Assembly (NCBI RefSeq): GCF_032854445.1
Contig: NC_088307.1
Coordinates: forward strand, 20,782,017-20,846,016
Direction of reading: 5' to 3'
Source: Liolophura sinensis
Lineage: Eukaryota; Mollusca; Polyplacophora; Chitonida; Chitonidae
DNA length: 64,000 nt
Within the stretch, counting starts at the first letter, position 1. Each line of letters begins with the position of its first letter. This document shows, piece after piece, positions 62,256 to 64,000 of the stretch. The translations under genes were made by a program, and so were the position numbers. The notes beneath the pieces were generated by a model. The model ran no database searches, was not told the DNA's origin, and saw nothing but the letters and a program-made list of their open reading frames with translations.

Positions 62256-64000
62256 AACTACCTACCTCTCAACAGTACTAGAATGCGCCCTGGATATCGC
62301 CAGAAACAGTGATGAATTTGGCCTAGGGGTAAAGCCAACTAGCCAGAGCATTGATCCCAGTCAGCCTTAGAACCAGTTGAATTTTTGGGTTAGTGGAATA
62401 CAGCGCACTGATTGGTTGGAATTTAAAACATGGCAGTGATTTTGATTTTCTCCATGGCCTCGAGTTTTCTTTGTTAGAATTTCTCCATTATGCATGTTCA
62501 CCAAAAAAGAAAAGAGGATATGTGGGATTCATCATTGATGCATATATATACATTTGGTCTAGTGTTGTTTTTTCCTTTAATGCACCCTGGACATGAAGTA
62601 TGTCCATATGGTGCCATTTAACCCCACTGCAAACTCGCAGGACAATGCGCACAGCTAATGAGGGCATTATGTCATCGTTCTATCTGTACTGCATGTAATT
62701 TGAGTAGGCTTCATGCATATACAATAATAAGGCGAGTGACGAGGGTGATTTCCCTTGGAATTTGATATACGTGTAGCTGATTGAGTAGCCCAGAATTAGT
62801 GCATGCATTAACCTGTGTGCTGTATGTGCTAGACACTATTATGCTATTATCAATACAAGTTGGAAATAGGCTTACTGAAAATCTTCAACCTTCTTACCAC
62901 TAAAGCATTTTTAATCAGTGGAATTTATGCTTACAATTCTTATGCAAATGATGCTAACATGATTTGTGTGTGTGTACATGTAACTAAAGAGGCAAGCTTC
63001 ATAAAGCTGTGCGACTTTTTTTCTGTACCCCTGTTAGTTTTCTCAGATTGTTTTAAAATATTGTTTACAGAGGTGATTGAAAAGGTTGAAGAATCTATTC
63101 CAGATCCAAGAAAATCCCTTATTAAAACAGTTTATGAAAGAAGCCAGTTTTAGTGTTCATTGTAGCTATGAGTGTAAGATGAGTTTAGATTTATATGTAA
63201 AGAGCATAACTGATAGCCAGTGGAACTGAAAAGTGCTTATTATTACAGGAAAATGGGTTTATCCGTCGACTGACCACAGAATATTACTCCGACAAGAATA
63301 CATCTTTACCATTCATGAATGTAATCTTTATTTCCGTAATAAATAATTATATAAATATTTCAACCAGCTAATTTTTGTTTGTTGATCAGATAATGAACAT
63401 GTTGCTAAATGTTTTTACAATGGCAAGACCTGACCAACAGTAAATTCAATAAAAGCAATACCTTTATCAATGTGTTTCGAGGTAAAAAAACATAAAATAA
63501 AATGTGATGTAAATTGCACTTATTGACAAATTTACAAGTGTGTTTTGGTGCATTCCTTCAATGTTGAAAAATGTTGTTTATACTGGTACATATACTGTAC
63601 GCCATGTATGTGTATGTACATGTAACTTCCTGTTGACCGAATCAGTGGGTGTTGTCATTAGGCATTATACCTGAAGCCCTGATCTTCTGAGGTGCAATCT
63701 ACACCTGTAGTCAGGAAGCTGTCACTCTTGTCTTGAGGGTTTGATCCCTTACCGGGAAATCCCCATCAGCTGCCTCTTAGTCATGCAGTAAGTACCTGTC
63801 GCCTTCGTCTGTTTCGATTATCACCCCCAGCTGGCCAAAATCCTTTGATGTTTTGTGAAGCGTGTTGCTGTTGGGGATAAGGTCTGGCCGTCAGTGGGAA
63901 GACAGTGGATGTTTAATGCAGCATGTCTTGGCTTAACTACCATGGTAACCAGGCTGTTATAAAGCAAACGTGTACCTTATTGTATGGTATGTATTCCGCG
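62256..64000. other. Intergenic, no gene recognised
   Basis: AT-rich. A tRNA-like head (gagggtttgatccc near 63737) may mark one more SINE. A 97-codon open frame ends at 63153 without a recognisable domain. Confidence 0.35.

Noticed and set aside
1-64000. LTR retroelements, Polintons or other virus-like elements
   Set aside because: No integrase, protease, gag-like, capsid or long terminal repeat signal was recognised; the only reverse transcriptase belongs to the LINE at the window start.

Overview
This window looks like nuclear DNA from a lophotrochozoan, most likely a mollusc. It is AT-rich and intron-rich, with animal-type splice sites. It is crowded with tRNA-derived SINEs, fold-back MITEs, minisatellites and a LINE fragment. 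The mollusc assignment rests on recognition of the repeat style and on the animal genes, not on a database search.

Three host genes can be assembled exon by exon. (1) 12601-26185 (+): a nine-exon sirtuin that reads as SIRT5, the mitochondrial NAD-dependent lysine deacylase. All splice phases agree and the product is 324 residues. (2) About 30954-47896 (+): an eight-exon WD40 gene of the Cdc20/Fizzy/Cdh1 family of APC/C activators. It keeps the C-box (DRFIP) and the terminal Ile-Arg tail but is divergent, and three single-base indels in two exons make it either a young pseudogene or an assembly with base errors. (3) 50088-58567 (-): a six-exon ankyrin-repeat gene ending in a SOCS box (ASB family), whose 5' end was not found. 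The Cdc20-like and ASB genes converge, with 2.2 kb of SINE-filled DNA between their stop codons.

Layout: 1-912 is a broken LINE; 3000-4560 holds a short minisatellite and a six-copy 202-bp satellite; 4.6-12.6 kb is repeat-rich intergenic DNA with one large fold-back element; 12.6-26.2 kb is SIRT5; 26.2-30.9 kb is intergenic with two fold-back elements and a second SINE family; 30.9-47.9 kb is the Cdc20-like gene with heavily invaded introns; 47.9-50.1 kb is the convergent spacer; 50.1-58.6 kb is the ASB gene; 58.6-64 kb holds a strong 520-bp fold-back element, a few SINEs and no recognised gene.

The most unusual signal is a recurrent kind of tandem array that starts at a real exon end and repeats the exon's 3' edge together with its 5' splice site. 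It occurs three times: 104 bp x 4 after SIRT5 exon 5, 32 bp x 10 after SIRT5 exon 6, and about 25 bp x many after the second visible ASB exon. Each array lays out a series of decoy donors in the transcribed strand. A second theme is that several SINE families with different tRNA-like heads share one 3' tail, and the LINE fragment at the window start ends in a very similar string, so it may be their mobilising partner.
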